DNA from: Symbiodinium natans
Lineage: Eukaryota; Sar; Dinophyceae; Suessiales; Symbiodiniaceae
Length of the DNA: 64,000 nt
Direction: 5' to 3'
Assembly: GCA_905221605.1 (NCBI GenBank)
Contig: CAJNDS010002443.1
Coordinates: 1-64,000, forward strand
Positions 14,001 to 24,504 of the stretch are shown piece after piece. The position numbers were made by a program, and so were the translations under genes. The notes beneath the pieces were generated by a model. The model ran no database searches. It worked only from the letters and a program-made list of their open reading frames with translations, and was not told where the DNA came from. Each line of letters opens with the position of its first letter. Positions within the stretch are counted from its first letter, which is position 1.

Positions 14001-15398
14001 GTTTCCAAAAAGGACCCTAATTTAAAGAACTGCTCATATGCGAAATCGTGTCCAATCAAGAGAAGACCAGCGAAGTGTCTCCTGCTTTCACGCAAGTAGT
14101 GCTCTCGAGGCCCGCGCTGGCCGGTGGACGGCATTGCTGGGCACAGTGCGTGGATTCCATTGGGGCAGATTGAGGCCAAGCCTCAGTACGACAGGCTGAT
14201 GCCCAAACATCCCGGAGAAACTTACTTCAACGCCTGCCTGCGGATGAACCAAAGAAGGGCCCGCTTCTGCAAGGAATGCAGAAGGCTACGAAAGGATGAA
14301 GCTGAATACAACAGGATTCCCAGGAATTTGAACAAGGATGATTGCGAAAGTCTTATGCAAAGGGGTCATGCAAGGATTCTGACAAGATTAATGTGGGACC
14401 CTCTTTGATGCGTAGGCCCCCCCCCCGAACAGTCGAGGCTGGATTTGTCCCTGTTTAGACGCTCCCGGGGTTCATATGATTTTAATAGGGAGGAGTTTAG
14501 ATGAGTTTAAAAAGAGTGATGCCCGGCCATCTTTTCTAAAGGCGCACCACGTGGAATTTTCTTACGGCGCCCGGACGATTTGACTTTAAAGTGGATCCCC
14601 CAAACAGTCAGGGGATCCTGAGTAATTCGGCCAATTTGACTTTAAAGAATTTCTTCCAGTATCCAGAAGATCATGAAAGCGGGAGCTTCCAACGCACCGC
14701 AGGACGGCATCTTGAAGAAGGTCCGAAACAAACTTCACCACCATCTACGAGGTCAGACGATGTTTTTCTCCCTGGACGACATGTTCGGAGAGCCAGTAAA
14801 GCGATGACCCAATACGTTGGAAACCAAAATCTATGACACATGGCCTGTTTGGAAGAATCTGGCAACCCCGGACAAACTTGATGGCGAAGAAGATGCCAAA
14901 AAAACATTCGCCGGTGGTCAGGTGGTCTTGCCAGATTCAGCAAGGTAGTCACTCGGCAACAAGGATCGATACAGTTTCCAACCAGCCACCCCAGGACTTA
15001 GTCGCAAGCAAGACTGCCAAAGTCGAGGCCGGTGCTTTGGTGCCTCGATGACGACTGCCTCATTGTGGATGCAAGACCTGGCATGTGTCCAGGGCAGTGG
15101 GGGGGCATCGCACAGGCTTGCACGCACACACACACACAAACACAAACACAAACACAAGTGCACACCATCTCCCGAAAGAGCCGTCAACTCAACTTCTCAA
15201 CTTTGGGGTACGTTGCCACAAGCACTGTCGAGAGGTATGCAAGTACGTGAGGTCGGTGTCTCGGACCTCATATCAGGTTCACTTGTGTGCCTCGTCGTAC
15301 CGACAGGTTGCCTTATTCGGTTCAAAGAATCAACCGACAAATGCTTTCCATCATCCAAGGGAGACACGCGGACATACGCACCAAACACACGCAAATTG

Positions 15399-15436
<38 letters not shown>

Positions 15437-17388
15437 CGCACACAGACAGACAGACAGACAGACAGACAGCCAGCCAGCCAGACAAACACACACACACACA
15501 CACATTGTGCTTTAATGGGTGCCACCGATCTTGTCTATGCTCACGTGAAGAGGTAGCAAATGGATGAAAGGTGTTATTTTGAATGTGTGCATATGACGAG
15601 GCCGTATGCTGGTGTGCTGAAGGTGGTGTTTGCGAAGTCTAACAATGCTGCACGTGCTCTCTGTATGCTTACTCTCGCTATGCTCGCCAAATTCTCTCTT
15701 GCAGCTTACGCTGCACCGATCCTGACATGCGCAGCAATGTTATGACTCTGAAATGTTGCTGCAACCACTGCTCCATGCCGCGTCACATGCTGACACAGGT
15801 ACAACCATGTTATTTTCCACAGGTAGTGTGAATACTGCCAACACGACAGCAAGGATCAAGGACGTACAGCGCACAGCTTTACAGGATGTCTTTCATCCTC
15901 GCTTCTTGCAGAACACATCACATCCACTCAGCAGCGTCTTCGTTCGGCAATGATTTCTGAATGGACCACTGGCCCCGGCTTGATTCTGCAAAAGCACATC
16001 GGCATCCGGTGCGAGGCGCTCTTGTGTGAAATGTGAAGTCTTTATCTCATGTATTCCCCCCCCCCCCCCCCCAACACACGCACGCAGAGTCATGCCAAGG
16101 CCTGCGCCATTTGCTCTTTAAAATCGGGTGTTTGTGCAATTAGCCGGAGCTGCTTCAGGTGCTCTGTGTTTGTCGTCTGCGGGTAGCCTAGGTAACCGGC
16201 CATGCAGCGCGGCCAGGTGGCACACAGGCTTACAGTCATCGGCATCGGCATTCGACAAAATGGAACTCCTCTTCATGACCAAGGGGCCGAAATCCACCAT
16301 CTCATCGAGAAGCTCATACACGAGCACAAAGTTTTTCCTGCAAGCTCCCATGCCATGGATTCGTGGACAGTGGTCCGAGTTACAGTCCAAGCCTTATTTG
16401 AGTCAAATGTATGCATACACTGCCCAAACGACCGACGTACGGAACGAGTCACGGGTGTCGAAGCTACTCGGAAGCATGCCTTCAGCTGGTCATTTTGTTT
16501 GGGGATTAGATTCCGTCTGGAGACCAGTCCTTATGCTCTCCTCGTTGAGCATCCCACAGAAGTCTTTGAAGACCTGGCAGCATGCGGCGGCGCGGCACGT
16601 GAGACAGCACGTGACCACGCAACAGCCTTTGCCATCTTGGTGAGAAGCTCAACCACGGCAGCGGGGGAGATGTTGTGGCATGTAGTGGCAACAAAGTACC
16701 TCGAGCAACAAGTTTAAGTGCCAGAAGCATGTCCCGCAACATCGCAACGTCCAATGCTGCAATGTTGTGATCTCTGCACGAAAACATCATGGAATGTATG
16801 GAGCTCATTGGACTACACCAGGCTGTGGGATGCAATCCATTCTTCTTGATGAAGACATAGGTGACCTTACTCTCCATGCAATGCAACCCAGTCTCGGATG
16901 ACTTGAGTAGTTACTCGGCTACGCTATGCTACGCTGCTGTGCTGGGCGAGAGGCACCGTCCAAGTTGAAGATTGGAGGTGCATCACCGTGCCAGAATTTC
17001 ACCTTTTCCGATCGGCCAGTCGGACACTCAAGTCTTCTCCAAGGCGGGTTCTGTGTTTGGACGGTTTTGACTTTCCTTTTGCCATTGTGGCATTTGATCA
17101 CTCCGGGGCGAGCGGCCTTTCTGAAGAAAATCTCTGCAGTGCCCTTCACCACATCACCGCGGAAGTCACGCGTGATGATGGTGTCACCGCGCAGGGACAG
17201 AATGTAAAACCTCAGTCGTGCGATGTCGTGCGCAATGTCTGAGCAAGCCGGTCGCGAGCGAACACTCTGCTCAGAATGTACTGCACGCAGATTGTTCTAC
17301 GCGACACATTCACTGTTCAGATTCTTTGGCATCGACTCCTTCACGGCGGTCCTACTGACACCAGCTGAGACCCCCGCTGCGAGATCAT
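11011..17388 (-). CDS. AP4M1: Adaptor protein complex mu subunit, AP-4-like (AP4M1 homologue)
   Basis: This is the medium subunit of a heterotetrameric trans-Golgi/endosome coat adaptor: an N-terminal longin domain plus a C-terminal mu-homology domain that binds cargo signals. Exons (minus strand): 17388-17378 (MISQ start), 17210-17117, 17002-16955, 16865-16834, 16699-16627, 16573-16530, 16337-16288, 13793-13725, 13659-13598, 13395-13350, 13245-13218, 12973-12918, 12690-12637, 12574-12531, 12479-12425, 12365-12300, 12095-12043, 11777-11729, 11667-11632, 11529-11473, 11164-11106, 11050-11011 (YVTQSSSYVCRF, stop). All junctions keep frame, apart from the unresolved linker. Landmarks are VKFWHGDAPPIFNLDG, RKNFVLVYELLDEMVDFG, NEIFVDILERIS, YGSVILDDCNFHECVDLQ, LSFYPPDGEFA, YRITGDFRVPFR and LLWNIKKFQGGTE. 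The ending IPMYNVSNLQ / VRYLRIAERHKSYNP resembles plant AP-4 mu more than AP-1, -2 or -3. The exons total about 375 codons against about 450 for the family. The missing linker between DFG and VGPTHD should lie in 13.8-16.3 kb. Confidence 0.92.
14124..15052 (+). pseudogene. Plus-strand coding-like segments inside an AP-4 mu intron
   Basis: Between AP-4 mu exons 7 and 8, two plus-strand stretches read like protein although the host gene runs the other way. At 14124-14408 the frame contains ECRRLRKDEAEYNRIP and CESLMQRGHARILTRL. At about 14652-14945 a frame contains APQDGILKKVRNKLHHHL, TMFFSLDDMFGEPVKR, an in-frame TGA, then ETKIYDTWPVWKNLATPDKL and GEEDAKKTFAGGQVVLP before a stop. The in-frame stop and the frame change between the two parts suggest a decayed insertion (a retrocopy or mobile-element remnant) rather than a working gene. 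I do not recognise the protein. Two copies of TTTGACTTTAAAG (near 14579 and 14636) lie between them. Confidence 0.35.
15125..15506 (+). repeat. (CA)n, (CACAAA)n, (CAGA)n and (CAGC)n microsatellites
   Basis: Simple-sequence tracts within the large AP-4 mu intron. CA and CAAACA repeats lie at about 15125-15160. A long CA run at about 15402-15443 passes into CAGA (15443-15468), then CAGC, then CA again to about 15506. Long open frames in this interval (runs of His-Thr, or Cys-Val on the other strand) are artefacts of the repeat. Confidence 0.9.
16057..16074 (+). repeat. Poly-C tract
   Basis: An uninterrupted run of about 17 C, just downstream of AP-4 mu exon 7 in its intron. Similar C or G runs occur at 13331, 14419, 38910, 43143 and 58263, so homopolymeric C/G tracts recur across the window. 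Such runs are prone to length errors in assembly. Confidence 0.85.
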
Positions 17389-18920
17389 CCGGAGCACGCC
17401 GCGCAAACGCACGAGGTGAAAGGGCCGGGGAAGCTCTAAACCAAAACCTGGAAGTTCACCTTCTCCATAACTCAGAATACATCTCTGGCTGACGATGGAG
17501 CGGCAAAGCAACACCTGAAATTATGAATGCTACAGTCTGCTCCAGACTTGCTAAAGAGGGACGGTGGTTGAGGAAAGTGGCTGTTGGACAGAAGAGAGTT
17601 GGTTATGGGGTGCTTGGCTTGGAAGTGTACGTGGCCAAGGGTGGAAATGGAGGCTGATGTTTGGCCCTTCCCTTTGACTTCAGGTAACTCTCGTTGTACT
17701 AGTACCTTGTTTTTCGGACCGAGTTTTGTATGTCACATGGCAAATTGGTGCCGACATCATTCGGCTTCACCTGAGAGCCAAGGATGGTGCCAAGATTCGC
17801 CGAGCCATCGTGTGCATCCCCATGCCTATCGCTTTGTAGATCCTGAAATCAACCCGGTGCTAGGTAGAGAAGTGCGCACACTCAGTATCACCTAATTCTG
17901 AATCTGTACTTGAAGCAAAGCGAATGCCGCTAGACATCGCAGAGTGTCTGTTCCATGCTTGCAAGATGTGTCGGGCTTTTCGCACAAAGTACGTGCTCCT
18001 GAGCTGAGCAAGTCCCAACCCCAGAAGTCCGCAGCCTGGCAGCCAAAAGGTTCTGTTGTCAGGGAGCACGTGCTGACGTACTGTGTGGATTTCCATCAGC
18101 TTTCCTTGTCCATATGACATTCATCTTATTGGTGCAGTCTCCTCAATAGAAGTCAAGATTGCGCAGGTCCGTGAAATACATGGCTTTCCATGTGCAACTT
18201 AGGGTAACTTAGGCCAATGCTTAGCTGTCAAAGTGCTCGACTGTGCTCTGGCCGCCTCACGCTTGCGGATCTCTGCTAGAGGATGAAGGGCACCAGCGCT
18301 TTGCGGTCCTTCATGGCGCGCGGGAGGGAAGCATACGGATTTTTGCTCAGAGTGGTGGCAGTGGCAGACTATGAACTGACCGCCAGTGGAGATCTTCTCA
18401 AACTCTCACGCAAGCAGAAGGCAGCCACCAGTCTGACACATGGTGCGGTACACTCTTGCCCCTACGTAACACAAGGTGGGGATGCCTTGGGATACTGATC
18501 CTTGAACTTCTGCAAGTACCTGCCAGAGGATCTAGCAACGCCCGGGACTCTGGAAGACTTCTGTAATCGTTGATCTCAAACTCCTTCCGCCGTAGACTCT
18601 CCTAATGGCTCCTAACGAGGATCCTTGCGACGCACCATTCTCTCATGCTAGGACAATGTGACAACTACGGATGGGCTGCAAAACCGCGGATATGAAAACG
18701 CGGAAATTCAGCATCTTTCAGCAGCGATCTCTCCAACATCCAGGGAGCGTGCCAGCGGTGATGGGCTATGGCCTCCGCACCAGCAGCCAAACTCTACATG
18801 AACTCAACAAGCTGTTGAAGTGACGCAATGCCAAACTAACTCCTCAAACACATCTACTTGCAGTCTTTTTCAGCCAGGGTGCTCTCGGCCCGATATTGGC
18901 GGCCTGTATACGAACTGCTG
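17389..18920. other. 5' flank of AP-4 mu; nothing assigned
   Basis: This is upstream of the AP-4 mu start codon (17388). A minus-strand frame at about 17860-18120 (DNRTFWLPGCGLLGLGLAQL) has some coding texture and could be the last exon of a gene further upstream, but I cannot assign it. No TATA or TTTT-box promoter was recognised with confidence. Confidence 0.35.
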
Positions 18921-19140
18921 GTATATATATATATGGTTTGGAGGTAAAATGAGTCCGCTGCGTTTTTGTTGCTTTCTCTTTCACTTGACATGCAAATATG
19001 TCTTCCGCATCTTGAATCTATGCTCACTTGTGCCATAGTTGTATGTGCTCGAAGTATTTCGACTATTTTGTCGTAGCAAAAGAGGCTTGCCATGGCAAGT
19101 TTTGTAGGGGATGAGGGTGGGCTGGTGGGACACTCACCTT

Positions 19141-20222
19141 CGACGAGGAAGTAATTATGTAATAATTAATTAAATAATAACTAATTAATTAATAATTAAT
19201 ACTTAATGAATAATTAACTAATAACGACAAAATGATTTAATAATTATATAAATAATTAATCAATAACATATTATAAATTAATTAATCGTGGAAAATCGTG
19301 GAAATTAGTTAAGAAATAATTAATACTTACATAACAATTAATAATTAATAATTAAGAATTAAGAATTAAGAATTAATAATTAATAATTAATAATAATAAT
19401 TAATATAATTAAATTATAATTATGAATAATAATGAATAATGAATAAATTAATTAATAATTCATAATTAGTTCATATTTAATAATTAATTAATAATAAATC
19501 AATTGATAATTATTACGTAACCCCTTAATAATTAACTAATCATCAATTAATAATTAATTAATACTATTAATGATGAATCATTAATGAATATTGAATGATA
19601 ATTTGTTAATATTTAATTAATAATTAATTATTCATTATTTAAAAGTACTGAATTAATACTTAATTCATAATTGAAATATTAATAATAATCAATTAATAAT
19701 TAGTTAATCGTTAATACTTAATTGATAATTAATTAATTTACGAATTAATCAATCATTAAATAGTAAATAATTAATACCTAGTTTTTATTATTTATTAACT
19801 AATTAATAAACAATTAATTGTTAATTGATAATTAATAATTAATAATTAAGCAGTTAATAATTAATGGGTTTAGGTTAGGGTTTACGGTTTAAGGATAAGG
19901 TTTAGGAAATTACGGTTTAAGGTTTAAAGGTTAGAATTTACGGTTTCGATTTTAAGTTTTAAGGTTATCGCTACTGGCCAGCGAATTAATTGTCAATTAT
20001 TTGTCAATGAATTAATTGAAATAATTATTAATAAAAATTTAATTACTTCATGATTAATGAATGATTAATGAATTAATTTATTATTAATAATTAATTCATA
20101 ATTACTAATTAATCAACAAATTAATAAGTAATAAATAAATAAATTAACAAGTAATTAATAATCAAATTATACTAAACCATAAAAAAAACTATTAATCAAT
20201 AATGAATTAATAATTCATTATT
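19141..20222. repeat. ATTAAT-rich low-complexity island
   Basis: About 1.05 kb composed almost only of A and T, built from variants of TAATTAATTAAT and ATAATTAAT, against a GC-balanced surrounding sequence. The edges are sharp: it begins after CGACGAGGAAGT and ends at TTGTTTCATTGAGAC. The only long interruption is the G-containing tract at about 19863-19985. There is no open frame of note. An AT island like this could act as a replication or matrix-attachment site, but that is speculation. Confidence 0.9.
19863..19970 (+). repeat. Degenerate telomere-type (TTTAGGG) repeats
   Basis: Inside the AT island the plus strand reads GGGTTTAGGTTAGGGTTTACGG, then TTTAAGGATAAGGTTTAGG, followed by further variants TTTACGG and TTTAAGG. 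TTTAGGG is the plant-type telomere unit and is also reported for dinoflagellates. The copies here are imperfect and vary from 6 to 8 bp, so this is an old interstitial tract, not a chromosome end. Confidence 0.7.
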
Positions 20223-20303
20223 GTTTCATTGAGACTTATACGCTGTTGCAAATCATGCTTAGGCTCCTCTGCCACCCCTAGGGGTTGCAGCAGGGCTATA
20301 GAG

Positions 20304-20556
20304 ATGCCGAAAACTGGAAAACCAAACACAGCCAAAACCAACAGAAAACCAAAAACTGAAAAACCAAAAAAACCAAAACCAAAAAAACCAAAACCAAAAA
20401 AACCAAAAAACCAATTTTGAGGAACTTTTCGATGTAAGGGCTGATAATAAGCCACTTCCAGGAGTTCCCCAAAATTGGTTTTTTTGTTTTTTTTGGTTTT
20501 GGTTTTTTTGGTTTTGGTTTTTTTGGTTTTCCAGTTTTTGGTTTTTTTTGTTTTGT
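20304..20556. repeat. Long inverted repeat of CCAAAA / TTTTGG units
   Basis: The left arm (about 20304-20418) is a purine-rich run of AACCAAAAAAACCAAAACC units. After a 45-60-bp loop holding CTTTTCGATGTAAGGGCTG, the right arm (about 20466-20556) is its reverse complement, including CCAGTTTTTGG matching CCAAAAACTG. The arms could extrude as a hairpin of roughly 90 bp. Lys-Pro and Phe-Gly frames here come from the repeat and are not genes. Confidence 0.85.
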
Positions 20557-20620
20557 GGGTATAATGAGTTTGCTGCGAGAAAGCAACAAAAACGCAGCGG
20601 GCTCATTTTACCCCCAAACC
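20557..20620. repeat. Hairpin formed by GGTAAAATGAG-YCCGCTGCG units
   Basis: GGGTATAATGAGTTTGCTGCG (20557-20577) is followed, after about 15 bases, by the imperfect complement CGCAGCGGGCTCATTTTACC. The same unit forms the outer inverted repeat at 18935-18962. The right end of the element therefore carries the unit twice, in opposite orientations. Confidence 0.65.
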
Positions 20621-20639
20621 ATATATATATATATCCACA

Positions 20640-21400
20640 TAATTTTTTATGTGTATACATATATATATATATATATATCTGTCACGAACGTGGCTTCAAG
20701 CTCCAAATAGCCGAATATGGTCAGGGATCTTGACAAACAGGCTGTCCAGGATAATGGTGGACAAAAATGCAACACTGCTGCTGGACGTGCTCAACCTGGA
20801 CCAATGTTTACACGCTGAAGCTGCAGTAGGGCATATGCATTGATCAGGTACGAGAGCTTGCATGAGGCAACAAACACAAGCGACGTGCTGAACTCGTGCT
20901 AAGGCCCCAGGCGGTGCACAGCGCGAAGGTCAAGCCCGGCAGGGCGAAGCCCATCGCCTTTGAATCTGTCTACTACTGTTATGGTGTGTTTCATTTTTAT
21001 ATTGTCTGTTTCATGTGTTCATTCTGGATATGATTTGTGTCATTGTCTTCTTATACTTGTGGTTTGTTTGTTTTGTGTTTCTGACTCAAACTGTTTCTGT
21101 TGCCGTCGTCATGGTCGTAATGCCATCTTGGAGCCGAGCACAGGCGAAGCCCATCCACTCCACGATCTCTCCAAAGAAGTTCGCACCTGGACAGCGCGCG
21201 ACGTTTCCAGCGAGGCTTGAGGTACTTTGTGCTCACTCCTGAACAGTCCCTTTCAGGATCCTTTAAGGCAATCGTAGCTATCAAAAAAGCATGCACTCGC
21301 ACTACCTGCGGGATTCGGAGTGCCACCTTGCGGTATTTTGAACATTGCCCCCCCTTGGCTCCTGGCCTGAGATGTACTCAAACATTCCCCCGTGTGGCAC
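20640..21400. other. No gene assigned; TA repeats and T/G-rich stretch
   Basis: TATATA runs lie at 20655-20678. From 20960 to 21110 the plus strand is strongly T/G-rich and gives a hydrophobic open frame that looks compositional. The 13-mer GGCGAAGCCCATC occurs at about 20943 and again near 21142, flanking the T-rich stretch. No family was recognised. Confidence 0.35.
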
Positions 21401-23327
21401 TTTGTACCTGGGTCTGGGTTCACGTGAGGGTCTAAGTACTTACCACATAAGCATTGCACACTCAATGACTCGTTTAACTCCCTCCTTGTCTGCACAATAG
21501 CTCTGCGACGAACAACTTTTACCTCTACTCTTCCTGCTATACCAAACGTCAGCTTCGCGCACCCCGTCTCGCCGGGCTTCCTGCAAACAACAAGGCTTCT
21601 TATTGCAAGGACGTTCGCCAGGTAACCACTGACGGACGTTGTATGCCAAGATGATCGCTCCCAAGACCTATTGTTTGCAAAGAAGCTCCATGCCATGCAA
21701 CTAACTCTGAGCATGTGACCTCAGGTTTCTCAACCTGTGATCTGCATCCAGATTGATGTACCTGAGCTGTACGAGTTGATGTTTGCTGTCTGCATGGCGT
21801 TGATATAATGAGGCTGAGCTGGGTGCAACCCTGTTCCCCAGAGTGCAATGCCAGCAGCAGTCCTGTACATGATAGCATTGACGGCCAATGGCCAGTGGTG
21901 GGCGCAACTCGGGTCCTCCAGGTCATGGGGATGACCAGGAACCTGTGAACAGCTGCAGCTGCCAGCTCGGTTCCGAAGAAATCAGCTAATTCTGGGGCAT
22001 CATTCCAATCTGCACGTGACAGGGATGAAAAGGATCCTGGCAAAATGGTACCAAGCCTCGTCAGGCTTCTGCACTGGATATAACCATTGGTGGCACAGAA
22101 CCTGAAGATCTGCACAAAGCACACGGCCCACAAGGCTGCAGCCATAGCCTCTTTCCCTTCATCCAATATTGCGGTAAGCATGTTACCGGACAGTAAGGGT
22201 AGAGACGTGTGCTGTGACAACAGAGCAACATTTTCCAGTCGTCAAGAGCTAGACTTCCCCCTTCCTGCGTCTTCATGTGTGCCTGAAGTAGCCCCGGCCA
22301 GAGGCAAGTGCAGAGTCTCGAACTCTCAGCTCCAGGCATCATGGCCATAAGCATGACGGGCAGCGGAATAGGCTTGGAACCTTTCCTTGCTCTCGCGGAT
22401 TCCCTTGCTCTCATGGGTTCACTCACAAAGGATGATCACTGTTGCGCCGAGAAGCAACCGCAACGGATAAATCACCGTCCGGTTCACCTGCCCCCATCTG
22501 GCGCAGCGGTTTCTTGATTCGATTCGCTCGTAGCTTTCGAGGCTCCGACATAGTGCAGAACAAAGCATAGCAGCAATGCGCAATTCCCTGAGCCTGGATG
22601 CGCGAATCACACCAATGCCCAGATGCAAATCGAGCTTGAACCGGTTTGTTGGTTCTTCCTCCATGATCCCATCATAGCAACGTTTGTAGTTTTAAGTTTG
22701 CCGTGAATCCACAGGTGCAGGAGCTCTTTGCTGGGAGCCACGCTGGACGTGCATGCCTCGAAAGCTGCGTATGATCGACCGAAATTAGGTGACCAGTTGC
22801 GATTTACTGCAGATGCCACATGCCTGAAACGAGTCTGCATCCAATTGCAGCATGGTGCAGAACCATGTATCAGTGTATTAACGAAACGCAAAAAACACCG
22901 CAACCACGACCTCTTCTTCTGATTTTGTCTGGGGATGGATCATACCCTTGCGGGCGGGTAGGACTTCCTGGCCTCGTTCCCGGTGGCCCAGCACAGGCCA
23001 GCGGCAATCAACGTAGGGCCTGAAGTCAAAATGCAAGAACACCTTTTGATTTCTGCTCGATGTCTCATGTCGCTTCAGCATGGACGTACTAAGATGCTGA
23101 CACTCTTGCAAGATCCACGCCTTGTCCACCAGTTTTATGTCGGTCAGATCATTTGAAGCATTTGACCATGGAGCTTTCGGGCTTCTAACATGCCTTTACG
23201 GGCCCTTGCATCTCTGAGGCAGGCTCCGTCTGCGGGCGCACGTCGCAGGAAGCCAACATCTGGATCACTTGGCCTTTGAGCTGAGAGCATCAAAAAACAC
23301 AAAATCGAGAGACATGGAGAAAGAAAG

Positions 23328-23363
<36 letters not shown>

Positions 23364-24100
23364 GGAAAAAACCCATGCCGGGCCTCGCTGGCCAGCGCTG
23401 CCTCTGGTGGGGGGGGAGGCGGGGAGTGGGGAAAAACGCGCGTTTCTTCTCGGAGTGACACATTTGATGAACTCTCTTTATATACCCACGCTCTCAGAAC
23501 AAACTCTCTCCACTGTTGAAACTCCGTGTTCAGCCCGAGCTGCTGTGATATCTCCCGTAGGGAGCTTCTACCTTCCAAGATAGGGATGAAAGTCGGACTG
23601 GGTTGAAGTACCGAAGTGCAATGTGCGCTTGCTATGCAGGTCAGGGTGTGCTTTGGGCGACAAACGACAGATGCGTAATGTAACTGTCCAGGCACAGTTG
23701 GAATCGACATCTGCTAGCTCTTTGTTGGTTACGCTTCTTTGCTACAAGCACGGCGCGACTTCTCATGTCGCTGCGAACACGGTTTGGGAAAACAAGAGCT
23801 CGCAGCAACTCGCTTGAAGAACGGTAGTCGCACTTATCGATGGATAGCGAGCTCAGGCAAAGCTAGCTTGATCTGCCAAAAGATGTGATTAGGTCTGCTT
23901 GCTGAGCTGTCCATCGTCCATGAGGGTGGGCGACTGAAAAATGTGCGGTGAAAACGACGAGAAATCTACGTGGAGCGGAGCTGGAGATAAGAGCCACTTT
24001 GGCTACTTTGTCTGCATTGCAGTTTTGCTGCACCACGAGCTTGGCTCGAGATGATTCAAAGCTTTCTTCTGTGCACACACTGTCAGGCATCAAACTACCC
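21400..24100 (-). other. Unassigned minus-strand coding-like region
   Basis: Several minus-strand stretches read like exons of a gene downstream of NADH dehydrogenase. They lie at about 23863-24093 (ESSRAKLVVQQNCNADKV), 23150-23280 (RPSDPDVGFLRRAPADGA), 23000-23129 (ILQECQHLSTSMLKRHE), 22080-22240 (ENVALLSQHTSLPLLSG, then a hydrophobic LWAVCFVQIFRFC) and 21790-21930 (WPLAVNAIMYRTAAGIALWG, TGLHPAQPHYINAMQ). The hydrophobic parts suggest a membrane protein. Exons cannot be joined securely and I do not recognise the family. Confidence 0.35.
23315..23362 (+). repeat. (GA)n microsatellite
   Basis: A GAGA run of about 45 bases. The Leu-Ser repeat frame on the minus strand comes from this tract. 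A run of Gs follows at about 23409. Confidence 0.9.
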
Positions 24101-24504
24101 TAACTAGTTGTTTACCAGTGAGTCCTAGCAAGTACCTGTATGTCAGTATGCATGCAGTTGGTACAGCTTTCTGCAACTGCCCGCGCTCCAAGAGGCAGCC
24201 ATGCAATATTAACATGCCGAGGGTTTACGGCCAACGCAGGTTTTTTTCTGGAATTTACTGGACCCTTCATGGTCGCGACAGGAGGCATGCTGGTTGATCA
24301 GCCTTGAAACCGGCTCTCCTGATGTGGCGCTCAGCAGAAGGGCATCAGGCAGTGTAGGTGCCCTGTGCGGAGGATGACGCCGGCCTTCCGAACATGCCTT
24401 GGACAGACATACGCTCATAGCTAAGATAGCTGGGGCAAAGGATCGAGGACGAGATGTCCTCCCTGCAATTCCCTGAAGCTCTAGGACAAGCTGCCTGTTC
24501 GCAG

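Larger units (their letters stand above)
18921..20638. mobile_element. Inverted-repeat-bounded AT-rich element (foldback or MITE-like candidate)
   Basis: Near-identical inverted arms of about 58 bp lie at about 18921-18979 and 20579-20638. Each carries a TATATA run, GGTTTGGRGGTAAAATGAG, then YCCGCTGCGTTTTTGTTGC and TTTCTC. They differ at only two or three positions. Between them lie a roughly 1.05-kb ATTAAT-rich island, a degenerate telomere-like tract and a long CCAAAA/TTTTGG foldback. There is no transposase frame. The arms could be terminal inverted repeats of a non-autonomous element. No clear target-site duplication could be fixed because the ends run into TA repeats. Confidence 0.55.

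Noticed and set aside
15048-15567. Long His-Thr-rich open frames on the plus strand and Cys-Val-rich frames on the minus strand
   Set aside because: They come from CA and CAGA microsatellites.
18921-20638. Autonomous DNA transposon
   Set aside because: There is no transposase frame between the inverted arms. Only a non-autonomous or structural element is supportable.
20207-20660. Phe/Gly-rich and Lys/Pro-rich open frames
   Set aside because: They come from the CCAAAA/TTTTGG inverted repeat and would exist in any frame of that sequence.
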